The notes below the pieces were generated by a model that did not search any database, was not told the DNA's origin, and was given only the letters and a program-made list of their open reading frames with translations. A program made the position numbers and the translations under genes. Of a stretch of DNA of 64,000 nt, positions 56,779 through 64,000 are shown piece by piece. Each line of letters starts with the position of its first letter. Positions within the stretch are counted from its first letter, which is position 1. Source of the stretch: Rhizobium deserti (GTDB lineage Bacteria; Pseudomonadota; Alphaproteobacteria; Rhizobiales; Rhizobiaceae); NCBI RefSeq assembly GCF_004358025.1, contig NZ_SMTL01000001.1:124001-188000 (forward strand). The letters run 5' to 3'.

Positions 56779-59316
56779 TTACTTCGTCTTCGGCACCCGC
56801 GGCACCGTGCTGCCTTTGCGGGGCGACGGCTTCGGCGCTTCTGCCGGAACCTCATCTGCTGCGATCACATCGACGTCGGTCATGGCAGCGGCCGGGCCTC
56901 TGTCCTTGTCCTTTGGAGCCGACTTCCTGGGCGCCTTGGGCTTGGTAACCTTGGCATGAGCTTCCTCTGCAGCCTCCTCCACCTCAGCCTCCGGCTTCGG
57001 CTTTACCGGCACGGTTTCGGGGATGCAGTCGAGGACCAGCTTGTCCTTGCCGTCCTCGTCCTTGCTGACGGTAACGCGAACCACACCACCCTTGCGCAGC
57101 TTGCCGAACAGGATCTCGTTGGCAAGCGGCTTCTTGATGTGCTCCTGGATGACGCGAGACAGCGGGCGGGCGCCCATCTTCTCGTCGTAACCCTTGTCGG
57201 CCAGCCAGGCGATCGCATCCTCGTGCAGGTCGAAGATGATGTTGCGTTCAGACAGCTGGGTTTCCAACTGCATGACGAACTTCTGGACGACCTGATGAAT
57301 GACACCAGTTGGCAGCGGCGCGAAGGCAATCGTTGCATCGAGACGGTTACGAAACTCCGGTGTGAACAGCCGGTTAAGCGCTTCTTCGTCCTCGCCCGTC
57401 CGCTTGGACGAACCGAAGCCGATCGCCGCCTTGGCCATTTCCGACGCACCCGCATTGGTCGTCATGATCAGGATGACGTTGCGGAAGTCGATCTTCTTGC
57501 CGTTGTGGTCGGTCAGAGAACCATGGTCCATGACCTGCAGCAGGATATTGTAGATATCCGGATGCGCCTTCTCGATTTCGTCGAGCAGAACCACGCTGTG
57601 CGGATGCTGGTCGACGCCGTCGGTCAAGAGGCCGCCCTGGTCGAAGCCGACATAACCGGGAGGTGCGCCGAGCAGTCTCGAGACCGTATGGCGTTCCATG
57701 TATTCCGACATGTCGAAGCGCAACATCTCGACGCCGAGCGAAGCGGCAAGCTGCTTGGCGACCTCCGTCTTGCCGACGCCGGTCGGGCCGGAAAAGACGT
57801 AGGAGCCGATCGGCTTGTTCGGCTCGCGCAGGCCGGCACGCGCCAGCTTGATGGCGGTGGACAAGGCTTCGATCGCCGCGTCCTGACCGTAAACGACCGA
57901 GCGCAGTTCCTTTTCCAAGTTGGCGAGAACCATCTCGTCATCCTTGGACACGGTCTTGGCCGGGATCCGCGCCATGGTGGCGATCGTTGCCTCGATCTCC
58001 TTCTCGGTGATCAGCTTGCGACGCTTGGACGCTGGCACGAGCATCTGCGCCGCACCGGTTTCGTCGATAACGTCGATCGCCTTGTCCGGCAGCTTGCGGT
58101 CGGAAATGTAGCGGGCCGAAAGTTCCACCGCCGACTTAATCGCCTCATTGGTGTAGCGCAGCTTGTGGTAGTCTTCGAAATACGGCTTCAGACCCTTCAT
58201 GATCTCGATCGCGTCCTCGATCGACGGCTCATTGACGTCGATCTTCTGGAAACGGCGAACCAATGCCCGGTCCTTCTCGAAGAACTGGCGGTACTCCTTG
58301 TAGGTGGTCGAGCCGATGCAGCGGATCTGACCCGAGGACAGAGCCGGCTTCAACAGGTTGGACGCATCCATGGCGCCGCCCGATGTCGCACCGGCACCAA
58401 TAACCGTGTGGATTTCATCGATGAACAGCACGGCACCTGGGAAGTCTTCCAGTTCCTTGACGACCTGCTTCAGGCGTTCCTCGAAGTCGCCGCGATATCG
58501 CGTGCCGGCCAGCAGCGTACCCATGTCGAGCGAGAAGATGGTAGCGTCAGCAAGTGCTTCCGGAACCTTGCCCTCGATGATGCGCTTAGCAAGCCCCTCT
58601 GCAATCGCCGTCTTGCCGACGCCGGGGTCACCCACATAGAGCGGGTTGTTCTTGGAGCGGCGGCACAGGACCTGAATCGTCCGGTTGACTTCCGAATGGC
58701 GGCCGATCAGCGGATCAATACGGCCATCACGAGCCTTGTCGTTCAGGTTGACGCAATAGGCCTTCAGGGCATCCTGCGGCTTCTTGGCAGAGCTTTCCTC
58801 GTGATCTCGTGACGATGGCTTGGCATCGGCGTCGCTTTCCTCGATACCGCGCGGCGCACGGGTCTGCGAGGCGCCCGGCCGCTTGCCGATACCGTGGGAT
58901 ATGTAGTTGACGGCGTCGTACCGGGTCATCTCCTGCTCCTGCAGGAAGAAGGCCGCATGGCTTTCCCGTTCCGCAAAGATCGCCACCAGTACATTCGCAC
59001 CGGTCACTTCTTCCCGGCCCGAAGACTGCACGTGGATCACGGCGCGCTGTATGACGCGCTGGAAGCCGGATGTGGGCTTTGAGTCCTCATCGTAGCCCGT
59101 CACGAGGTTAGACAGCTCGTGATCCACATAATCAATGACGGTTTTGCGCAGAGTTTCTAGATTGACGTTACAAGCGCCCATGACCGCCGCTGCATCGGCG
59201 TCGTCGATCAACGCCAAGAGCAGATGTTCGAGCGTGGCATATTCGTGATGCCGCTCGTTTGCAAAGGTCAGTGCCTGGTGCAGCGCCTTTTCAAGACTAG
59301 GCGAAAATGTTGGCAC
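56779..59316 (-). CDS. clpA: ATP-dependent Clp protease ATP-binding subunit ClpA
   Basis: ClpA unfolds proteins for ClpP. The 845-aa protein has an N domain (about 1-150, FSPSLEKALHQALTFANER), two AAA+ modules with Walker A GDPGVGKTAIAEG and GPTGVGKTEVAKQ, and the IGF/VGL-like loop region for ClpP contact. A Lys/Pro/Glu-rich C-terminal tail of about 80 residues (after LVLDCIPETVPV) is unlike E. coli ClpA. A GTG at 59316, six bases after GAGGAA, is the likely start; the ribosome site overlaps the clpS stop. The pair is an operon. Confidence 0.95.
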   Translation of the reverse strand: MPTFSPSLEKALHQALTFANERHHEYATLEHLLLALIDDADAAAVMGACNVNLETLRKTVIDYVDHELSNLVTGYDEDSKPTSGFQRVIQRAVIHVQSSGREEVTGANVLVAIFAERESHAAFFLQEQEMTRYDAVNYISHGIGKRPGASQTRAPRGIEESDADAKPSSRDHEESSAKKPQDALKAYCVNLNDKARDGRIDPLIGRHSEVNRTIQVLCRRSKNNPLYVGDPGVGKTAIAEGLAKRIIEGKVPEALADATIFSLDMGTLLAGTRYRGDFEERLKQVVKELEDFPGAVLFIDEIHTVIGAGATSGGAMDASNLLKPALSSGQIRCIGSTTYKEYRQFFEKDRALVRRFQKIDVNEPSIEDAIEIMKGLKPYFEDYHKLRYTNEAIKSAVELSARYISDRKLPDKAIDVIDETGAAQMLVPASKRRKLITEKEIEATIATMARIPAKTVSKDDEMVLANLEKELRSVVYGQDAAIEALSTAIKLARAGLREPNKPIGSYVFSGPTGVGKTEVAKQLAASLGVEMLRFDMSEYMERHTVSRLLGAPPGYVGFDQGGLLTDGVDQHPHSVVLLDEIEKAHPDIYNILLQVMDHGSLTDHNGKKIDFRNVILIMTTNAGASEMAKAAIGFGSSKRTGEDEEALNRLFTPEFRNRLDATIAFAPLPTGVIHQVVQKFVMQLETQLSERNIIFDLHEDAIAWLADKGYDEKMGARPLSRVIQEHIKKPLANEILFGKLRKGGVVRVTVSKDEDGKDKLVLDCIPETVPVKPKPEAEVEEAAEEAHAKVTKPKAPRKSAPKDKDRGPAAAMTDVDVIAADEVPAEAPKPSPRKGSTVPRVPKTK

Positions 59317-59326
59317 GTCGGGTTCC

Positions 59327-59686
59327 TCACTTCTTTTCCATGACACATTGCAGCGGATGCTGGTGTTGCCGGGCGAAGTCCATAACTTGGGACACCTTGG
59401 TTTCCGCTACTTCGTAGGTAAAAATTCCGCATTCCCCCACGCCATGGTTGTGCACGTGGAGCATGATACGCGTTGCCGCATCCCGGTCTTTCTGAAAAAA
59501 ACGCTCCAGAATATGGATGACGAACTCCATCGGCGTATAATCGTCATTCAACAGGAGTACGCGGTAGAGATTGGGTTTCTTGGTCTTTGATTTGGTGCGG
59601 GTGATAACAGAGGTACCGCGGTTGCCGTTGTCTCCGTCGCCGCCCTTTTCGCGTTGCATCAAGATCGGCAGTGCGATCATCTTCAT
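59327..59686 (-). CDS. clpS: ATP-dependent Clp protease adaptor ClpS
   Basis: ClpS delivers N-end-rule substrates to ClpA. The 119-aa protein has a flexible Gly/Asn-rich N-terminus (residues 8-35) and the ClpS core: [20 protein letters not shown] with the N-degron pocket, [20 protein letters not shown] and the C-terminal [11 protein letters not shown]. The ATG at 59686 follows GAGGAATGA. Alphaproteobacteria often carry a second clpS; this is the one coupled with clpA. Confidence 0.95.
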   Translation of the reverse strand: MKMIALPILMQREKGGDGDNGNRGTSVITRTKSKTKKPNLYRVLLLNDDYTPMEFVIHILERFFQKDRDAATRIMLHVHNHGVGECGIFTYEVAETKVSQVMDFARQHQHPLQCVMEKK

Positions 59687-59920
59687 TCATTCCTCAGTCG
59701 TCCGGCTCCGGTTCGCTTCGTGTCCGCTTTGCCGAACTTCAGTCAACATAACTTAGTTCATCAGAAAACGATTTTAAGCCCCCTTCGCCGTCACGCAATC
59801 ACTATTCCGCTAAACACACGCTGTGCGCTGCTTAAAATCAGCTTTTTCGCGCGTGGGTCGAACGCGGGAAGTTGCTGACGGCACACGCGCGGCTACGAAA
59901 AGAATCAGCGCCCGACCAAC

Positions 59921-60119
59921 TTGAGCTGCAATCGGGACATTCTAACGGCCGGCGGAATGGCTATGACGCGCACTTCTGACAGTCGCTCAATAACGCCGCG
60001 CCAAGCACAAGTATTCGTATATGCTTATAGAAGGCTATTCCCTGCCTGAAAGTCAAGGCCGGCGACACGGTTGCCAACCGTAGCCTGGAATCAAAGCGGG
60101 CCCGCAGGCCCGCCTTTTT
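59921..60119 (+). ncRNA. Candidate small RNA with terminator
   Basis: CTTGAG (59920-59925) and CTAACG (59942-59947) resemble the rhizobial vegetative promoter CTTGAC-N17-CTATAT with a 16-base spacer. About 150 bases later a GC-rich hairpin with TTTTT ends the unit. No open frame with ribosome site is present. This is a prediction from promoter-terminator spacing only. Confidence 0.3.
60096..60119. terminator. Strong hairpin with U-tract
   Basis: GCGGGCC (60096-60102) and GGCCCGC (60107-60113) pair around CGCA, followed by CTTTTT on the plus strand. On the minus strand CTTTGATT follows, so it may also end the DUF3126 transcript. Confidence 0.75.
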
Positions 60120-60134
60120 CGACTGCATATCTGC

Positions 60135-60338
60135 TTAGAGATCGACCTCTAGAATCGCCATCGAGAAGTTATACGAGCGCTCGCCGTCCTCGTCGTCGAC
60201 GTAAACCACCCCGAGAAACTCTTCGCCGAGATAGACTTCGGCAGAATCGTCCTTGCGGGGACGCGCCTTGACGATGATCTGCGGGTTCAAAAGGCGCTTG
60301 AAATAAGCGTCGATCTTCTTGATTTCGTCCGGTTTCAC
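60135..60338 (-). CDS. DUF3126 family protein
   Basis: The 67-aa protein matches DUF3126, a small alphaproteobacterial family of unknown function: it begins KPDEIKKIDAYFKRLLNPQ and contains RKDDSAEVYLGEEFLGVVY, then ends SYNFSMAILEVDL. A GTG at 60338, six bases after GGAG, is the best start; an upstream in-frame start at 60380 would add unconserved residues. It lies downstream of cysE on the same strand, which is typical of rhizobia. Confidence 0.88.
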   Translation of the reverse strand: MKPDEIKKIDAYFKRLLNPQIIVKARPRKDDSAEVYLGEEFLGVVYVDDEDGERSYNFSMAILEVDL

Positions 60339-60447
60339 ACTCTTCTCCGTCAGCGGTTCGCGGTTCGGCGCTTTTGCCACGGGACAAAGGCGAAAGTAAA
60401 GCCGCGACCCCTCCGCTCAGACGCGTTTGCCCTCTCGCAATCCATCG

Positions 60448-61272
60448 TCAGTCCTGGCCAGTCAGCAACTGGTCCATCAGGCGAGCCGGTTCGGAGCAGC
60501 CGGCAGAGCCAACCACTTTCGCCGGAACACCGGCTACTGTCGACTTCGGGGGAACGGCCTTCAAAACAACAGAACCGGCTGCCACGCGCGAGCAGGAACC
60601 GATCTCGATATTGCCGAGGATCTTGGCGCCGGCGCCGATCAACACACCATTGCCGATCTTGGGATGCCGATCAGCCCCCTCCTTGCCGGTGCCGCCGAGT
60701 GTTACGCCGTGCAGGATGGACACATTGTCGCCAATCATCGCCGTTTCGCCGACCACAAGACCGGTGGCGTGGTCAAGGAAGATCCCCTTGCCGATGCGCG
60801 CCGCCGGATTGATATCCGTTTGGAACACGCTCGAAGCTCGGCTTTGGAGATAAAGTGCGAAATCGCGCCGCCCGTTGTTCCAGAGCCAATGCGCAAGTCG
60901 GTGCGTCTGGATAGCGTGGAAGCCCTTGAAATAGAGAACCGGCTCGAGGAAGCGCAGACATGCAGGGTCGCGATCATAGAAAGCCTGTATATCAACGCGC
61001 AGAATGGTGCCCCATTCCGGCCAGTCAGCGAGCATTTCCAGGAACGTCTGACGCAGAAGCACCGCCTGGAGATCCGCGTGATCGAGACGCTCGCAAATTC
61101 GGTGAATCACGCTTTCTTCAAGCGATCGGTGGTTTAGGATGGTCGAGAAAAGAAACGCGGCAAGCAGCGGATCGTGTTCCGCAGCGGCATGCGCCTCCTG
61201 CCGGAGCGTGTCCCATATCGGATCGACCGTGGGGACCATTTCGTGCTGGCGAAATTCAGTTCTTGCGGCCAT
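60448..61272 (-). CDS. cysE: Serine O-acetyltransferase CysE
   Basis: CysE acetylates serine to give the precursor that accepts sulfide made by CysI. The 274-aa protein has a helical N-terminal domain (SATP-type, about 10-120) and left-handed beta-helix repeats with the catalytic stretch DHATGLVVGETAMIGDNVSI, then HGVTLGGTGKEGADRHPKIG. The C-terminal tail may bind cysteine synthase. An ATG at 61272 begins MAARTEFRQ; an upstream ATG at 61296 is less likely. Confidence 0.95.
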   Translation of the reverse strand: MAARTEFRQHEMVPTVDPIWDTLRQEAHAAAEHDPLLAAFLFSTILNHRSLEESVIHRICERLDHADLQAVLLRQTFLEMLADWPEWGTILRVDIQAFYDRDPACLRFLEPVLYFKGFHAIQTHRLAHWLWNNGRRDFALYLQSRASSVFQTDINPAARIGKGIFLDHATGLVVGETAMIGDNVSILHGVTLGGTGKEGADRHPKIGNGVLIGAGAKILGNIEIGSCSRVAAGSVVLKAVPPKSTVAGVPAKVVGSAGCSEPARLMDQLLTGQD

Positions 61273-61379
61273 CGCCGTCTCCTTGCCTGCGCTCAAGCAT
61301 GCCGTTCAAGCCATCATATATAGAATATGTTTTCCCCAAAACCAACTGCCTCAAAATCGCATTGCGTTGATCATTAGGA

Positions 61380-62177
61380 TCAGAGAACCTGCTGGCTCGT
61401 GGACAACTCGGCCAAGAATTCCAGCACCGCCTTCTTGAAGACGCGGTCGCCGACAGCCAGCATGTGATCCCGGCCAGGAATGTCGAGTGCGCGTGCATGC
61501 GGCATGAGATCGGCCAGTTCCTGGGCCGAGCCTGCGATGTCATCGGTCGTACCGACGCCGATCAGGGTCGGCGCGAGGATGCGTGCCATGTCTGCTCTCG
61601 CCACAAGGTCGCGCGAACCGCGGATGCAGGCTGCCAGCGCCTGCCTGTCACTCTTGGTTTGATCTGCAAAGGCGCGGAACATCCGCCCGCGCTGGTGGGT
61701 GACGTCATCAAGAGCAGGCGCCAGAAGCGCGTCGGCAATCGGATCCCAATCGCCGACCCCGTCGGTCATGCCAATGCCGAGGCCACCAAGCACCAGGGAG
61801 CGGACCCGATCAGGATGGGCAAGGGCTGCGAAAACTGAGATCCGTGCGCCCATGGAATAGCCAAAGAGGTGAGCTTCGGGGATGCGAAGATGATCGAGAA
61901 GGGCAATGGAATCCTCCGCCATGACCCACGGCCGGTACGCTTCTGCATCACGGGGCTTGTCGCTGGCGCCGTGGCCGCGATTGTCCATGGCGATGACCCG
62001 GTAGCCCGCATCGCCCAGCGTTTTCAGCCATCCAGGATGCACCCAGTTGACAGTGGCGCTGGAAGCGAAGCCATGGATCAGCAGAACGGGATCACCCGAC
62101 GGATTGCCCTCGTCGAAATACGCAAGATCCAGACCGTCATGTGAAAAAGAGGAAAAGGCTGGTGCGTTGAGATTCAT
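61380..62177 (-). CDS. Alpha/beta-fold hydrolase
   Basis: The 265-aa protein has an oxyanion-hole segment LLIHGFASSATVNW, a nucleophile elbow GYSMGARIS (Ser about residue 100), an Asp region and a terminal GRDHMLAVGD with the catalytic His. The substrate is unknown; carboxylesterase, lactonase or haloalkane-type activities share this pattern. ATG 62177 is preceded by AAGGA nine bases upstream. It is divergent from the zinc-finger gene. Confidence 0.88.
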   Translation of the reverse strand: MNLNAPAFSSFSHDGLDLAYFDEGNPSGDPVLLIHGFASSATVNWVHPGWLKTLGDAGYRVIAMDNRGHGASDKPRDAEAYRPWVMAEDSIALLDHLRIPEAHLFGYSMGARISVFAALAHPDRVRSLVLGGLGIGMTDGVGDWDPIADALLAPALDDVTHQRGRMFRAFADQTKSDRQALAACIRGSRDLVARADMARILAPTLIGVGTTDDIAGSAQELADLMPHARALDIPGRDHMLAVGDRVFKKAVLEFLAELSTSQQVL

Positions 62178-62359
62178 GACTGGCATCCTTTTTTTGCGGC
62201 TGAACATAGGCGATCAGTCAGCGCGATTGAACCCTCGCCACGCCGGAATCGGTCGGCACAAACGCTTTCCCACTACACAATCCGAACACAGGGCGATAAT
62301 GTCCGCCGCAAATCGGGCGGGGGGCTTGAGCCGCCGCATTATCAAGCATGGAGATCATC

Positions 62360-62605
62360 ATGGCTGGCCACAGCATTCCTCACTTCCAGAACGACGGCGG
62401 ATATCGGGCGATCCAGATCGGCGTGAAAGAATTCATGTGCACCGGCGCTTCCGTGCCCTTCGATCATCCGCATATCTTCATCGACATGGGCGACGATGTG
62501 GAAAAGGTCTGCTCCTATTGCTCGACCCTCTACAGCTATAACCCGTCATTGGCGGCCGATCAGACGGATCCCGCAGGCTGCGTTTTCCACATCAAGGCGG
62601 CTTGA
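62360..62605 (+). CDS. Zinc-finger domain-containing protein (zf-CHCC)
   Basis: The 81-aa protein matches the zf-CHCC family that is related to the mitochondrial complex I subunit NDUFS6. Possible zinc ligands are CTGASVPFDHP (Cys and His) and VCSYCSTLY (Cys-x-x-Cys). In bacteria the function is unknown, although an accessory role in complex I has been proposed for this family. ATG 62360 follows GGAGATCATC. It is 13 bases upstream of the FAD monooxygenase. Confidence 0.88.
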   Translation: MAGHSIPHFQNDGGYRAIQIGVKEFMCTGASVPFDHPHIFIDMGDDVEKVCSYCSTLYSYNPSLAADQTDPAGCVFHIKAA

Positions 62606-62618
62606 TCGGCATCTGCTG

Positions 62619-63770
62619 ATGACATTGGAAAAGGTGGCGATTATCGGCGCCGGCATAGCCGGCTTGACTGCCGCGCTATCCTTTGCCCGGCATGGCATCG
62701 CCAGCGATATCTTCGAGGAAGCGTCGACGCTTCTGGAGGTGGGAGCAGGGCTTCAGATTTCGCCGAACGCCTCGCGCATCCTTTCGGCACTCGGCGTCCT
62801 GCCGGCGCTTGAAGCGGTTTGGACGGAACCGGACCAGATCGCGCTGACATCCGGGACAACTCTTAAACTGATCGCCTCTGTGCCTTCTGGGCATTTTGCG
62901 CGTGAACGTTGGGGGGCTCCCTACGGCGTCCTGCACCGCGCGACGCTGCAGAAAGTACTGGTTGCGGCTGTCGAGCAAAATCCTCTTTGCCGCCTGCATC
63001 TCGGCTCTCCCGTCCGCGGCAATGCCTATGCGGCATCCGGCCTTGCCTATGGCTTGGTGGTCGGAGCCGACGGTGTCTGGTCCAACATGCGTGCCTGCAT
63101 TGCAAGCGCACCGACGCCGCATTTTTCCGGCAATGTAGCGTGGCGTTTCACGCTTCCGCAATCTGCAGCACCCTCCTGGCTTTCGCCAGGGCAGGTGACG
63201 GCCTTTCTAGGCCCTTCAACCCATCTGGTCGCCTATCCCCTGAACGACGTCGGCAGCATCAATGTGGTTGCCATAGCCTCAGGCGTGAGCCCAGGTGAAA
63301 CATGGGATGCAAAGGCCAGCCAAGTGCAGCGACACGCGCTCCTCGAGCGCTTCCATCGATGGGACCGCCGCATCGTCAGTGTATTGGAAGGCGCCGAGCA
63401 GCCCACCTTCTGGCCTCTTTACTCGCTCGACTCCGGCCGCTGGCAAAGCGGCGGCAACACCGTTCTGATTGGCGATGCAGCACATGCCATGATGCCGTTT
63501 GCGGCCCAGGGCGCCGCAATGGCGATCGAAGACGCATTTGTTCTGGCCGCAAAGGTTGCCGGCCCCCTGCCCCTCGCTGAGGCTCTTTCAAGTTTTGAAA
63601 CGGAGCGAAAAGTGCGGATCGCTAGAGTCAGGGCACGCGGGGCTTTTAACCGCTTCGCCTATCATGCCCGTGGACCGGTCCGGCTTGGCCGGGACTTGGT
63701 CCTATCTATGCGGCCGCCGCAATCTCTTGCGGCGGATCTGGACTGGCTCTACGGCTATCATCCTATTTGA
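62619..63770 (+). CDS. FAD-dependent monooxygenase (UbiH / salicylate hydroxylase-like)
   Basis: The 383-aa flavoprotein has the N-terminal FAD motif VAIIGAGIAGLTAALSFARHG, the DG motif VGADGVWSNMR (about residue 145) and the C-terminal FAD ribityl site GDAAHAMMPFAAQGAAMAIE. This is the group A hydroxylase family; ubiquinone hydroxylases and aromatic monooxygenases belong to it, and the substrate is not assigned. The ATG at 62619 directly precedes the FAD motif and is 13 bases after the zinc-finger gene. Confidence 0.9.
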   Translation: MTLEKVAIIGAGIAGLTAALSFARHGIASDIFEEASTLLEVGAGLQISPNASRILSALGVLPALEAVWTEPDQIALTSGTTLKLIASVPSGHFARERWGAPYGVLHRATLQKVLVAAVEQNPLCRLHLGSPVRGNAYAASGLAYGLVVGADGVWSNMRACIASAPTPHFSGNVAWRFTLPQSAAPSWLSPGQVTAFLGPSTHLVAYPLNDVGSINVVAIASGVSPGETWDAKASQVQRHALLERFHRWDRRIVSVLEGAEQPTFWPLYSLDSGRWQSGGNTVLIGDAAHAMMPFAAQGAAMAIEDAFVLAAKVAGPLPLAEALSSFETERKVRIARVRARGAFNRFAYHARGPVRLGRDLVLSMRPPQSLAADLDWLYGYHPI

Positions 63771-63773
63771 CGT

Positions 63774-64000
63774 TCAGGCAGCGGCTGCCGCAGCAAAGCC
63801 GCGCTCCAGGTCTGCCTGAAGATCGACCACATCTTCAAGCCCGATCTGCAGGCGGATGACCACGCCGTCGGACGGCGCTTTGCATATCGTACGGTCCGAG
63901 AGGCTGACCAGGACCGCCAGGCTTTCATAGCCGCCCCAGGAATAGCCCAGCCCGAAATAAGTCAGCGCATCCAGGAAGGCATGCGATTTCCGTCTTGCGT
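63774..64000 (-). CDS. metC: Cystathionine beta-lyase MetC (C-terminal part, runs off window)
   Basis: The complement from the window edge ends with a TGA at 63774-63776 and gives about 75 residues with FGLGYSWGGYESLAV, SDRTICKAPSDGVVIRLQ and the end DLQADLERGF. The first of these is the C-terminal signature of gamma-family PLP enzymes of the cystathionine beta-lyase type. It converges with the FAD monooxygenase, leaving three bases between the stops. The start and PLP lysine lie outside the window. Confidence 0.85.
   Translation of the reverse strand, partial: ARRKSHAFLDALTYFGLGYSWGGYESLAVLVSLSDRTICKAPSDGVVIRLQIGLEDVVDLQADLERGFAAAAAA

Larger units (their letters stand above)
59687..60134. 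other. Long intergenic region clpS / DUF3126
   Basis: About 450 bases without a credible protein gene. It must hold the clpS promoter. Structures seen are a CGGTT-GCC-AACCG hairpin near 60068-60080 and a strong hairpin with U-tract at 60096-60119. A stretch near 59950 resembles a tRNA start but lacks a T-arm. Confidence 0.55.

Noticed and set aside
56956..58812. Plus-strand open frame of 618 codons over clpA
   Set aside because: Antisense to a certain gene; no domain, no ribosome site; composition typical of a shadow frame.
59945..60015. tRNA-like start (GGCGGAATGGCTATGACG)
   Set aside because: No T-arm GTTCRANNC, no anticodon stem and no matching acceptor arm.

Overview
The window is a chromosomal core segment of an alphaproteobacterium of the order Hyphomicrobiales (Rhizobiales), most likely family Rhizobiaceae (Rhizobium/Agrobacterium/Sinorhizobium relatives). 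The evidence is gene order and gene form: dusB-ntrB-ntrC-ntrY-ntrX-dat-hfq-hflX, pdhA-pdhB-pdhC-lpdA-lipA with a lipoyl domain on both E1beta and E2, a fused IspD-IspF, a LexA operator of GAAC-N7-GAAC type, a 3'-truncated-type ComEC, LpxI instead of LpxH, and DUF2849/DUF934/DUF3126 genes. The DNA is GC-rich with dense, short-overlap operons. No rRNA, tRNA, CRISPR array, insertion sequence, prophage or plasmid functions were seen.

Layout. 1-198: start of a leftward nucleoside deaminase, cut by the window edge. 416-5341: rightward sulfite-reduction operon (cysG, DUF2849, cysI, DUF934) followed by ferredoxin/flavodoxin-NADP reductase. 5468-16033: leftward block with a small membrane protein and the nitrogen-regulation/RNA-chaperone cluster (hflX, hfq, dat, ntrX, ntrY, ntrC, ntrB, dusB, listed left to right). 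16221-18778: rightward ispDF and a CinA-C protein, then a leftward COQ10-like protein and a rightward 61-aa protein. 18798-28591: leftward central-metabolism block (lipA, a small stress membrane protein, lpdA, SGNH hydrolase, a small coiled-coil protein, pdhC, pdhB, pdhA, ftsB-like, eno). 28925-30754: a rightward chemoreceptor sitting between eno and kdsA. 30764-32488: kdsA and a VOC protein. 32686-37462: lexA, an interrupted comEC, gltA. 37492-50690: the long leftward envelope-and-translation cluster lpxB-lpxI-lpxA-fabZ-lpxD-bamA-rseP-cdsA-uppS-frr-pyrH-tsf-rpsB. 50952-56663: exported pentapeptide protein, EipB-like protein, then rightward RidA, glycerophosphodiesterase, acyltransferase-like and HIT genes, and leftward azlC/azlD. 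56779-64000: clpS-clpA, DUF3126, cysE, an alpha/beta hydrolase, a zinc-finger protein, an FAD monooxygenase and the end of metC.

The genes form four functional themes: reductive sulfur assimilation (cysG, cysI, fpr, cysE, metC), nitrogen-status signalling (ntrBC, ntrYX, hfq), acetyl-CoA production and TCA entry (pdh, lpdA, lipA, eno, gltA), and outer-membrane construction (kdsA, lpx, fabZ, bamA, rseP, cdsA, uppS).

I did not find a convincing new multi-gene system. The points most worth checking are an in-frame TGA that splits comEC, the apparent absence of gltX and trkA from places where relatives carry them, an inverted pair of CtrA-type half sites ahead of the chemoreceptor, an NtrX without a GAFTGA loop, a terminator shared by gltA and the coding end of lpxB, two conserved unknown proteins built into the sulfite reductase operon, and a possible small RNA between clpS and DUF3126. 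All homology statements come from reading the translated sequence and recalled family knowledge; no database search was run.
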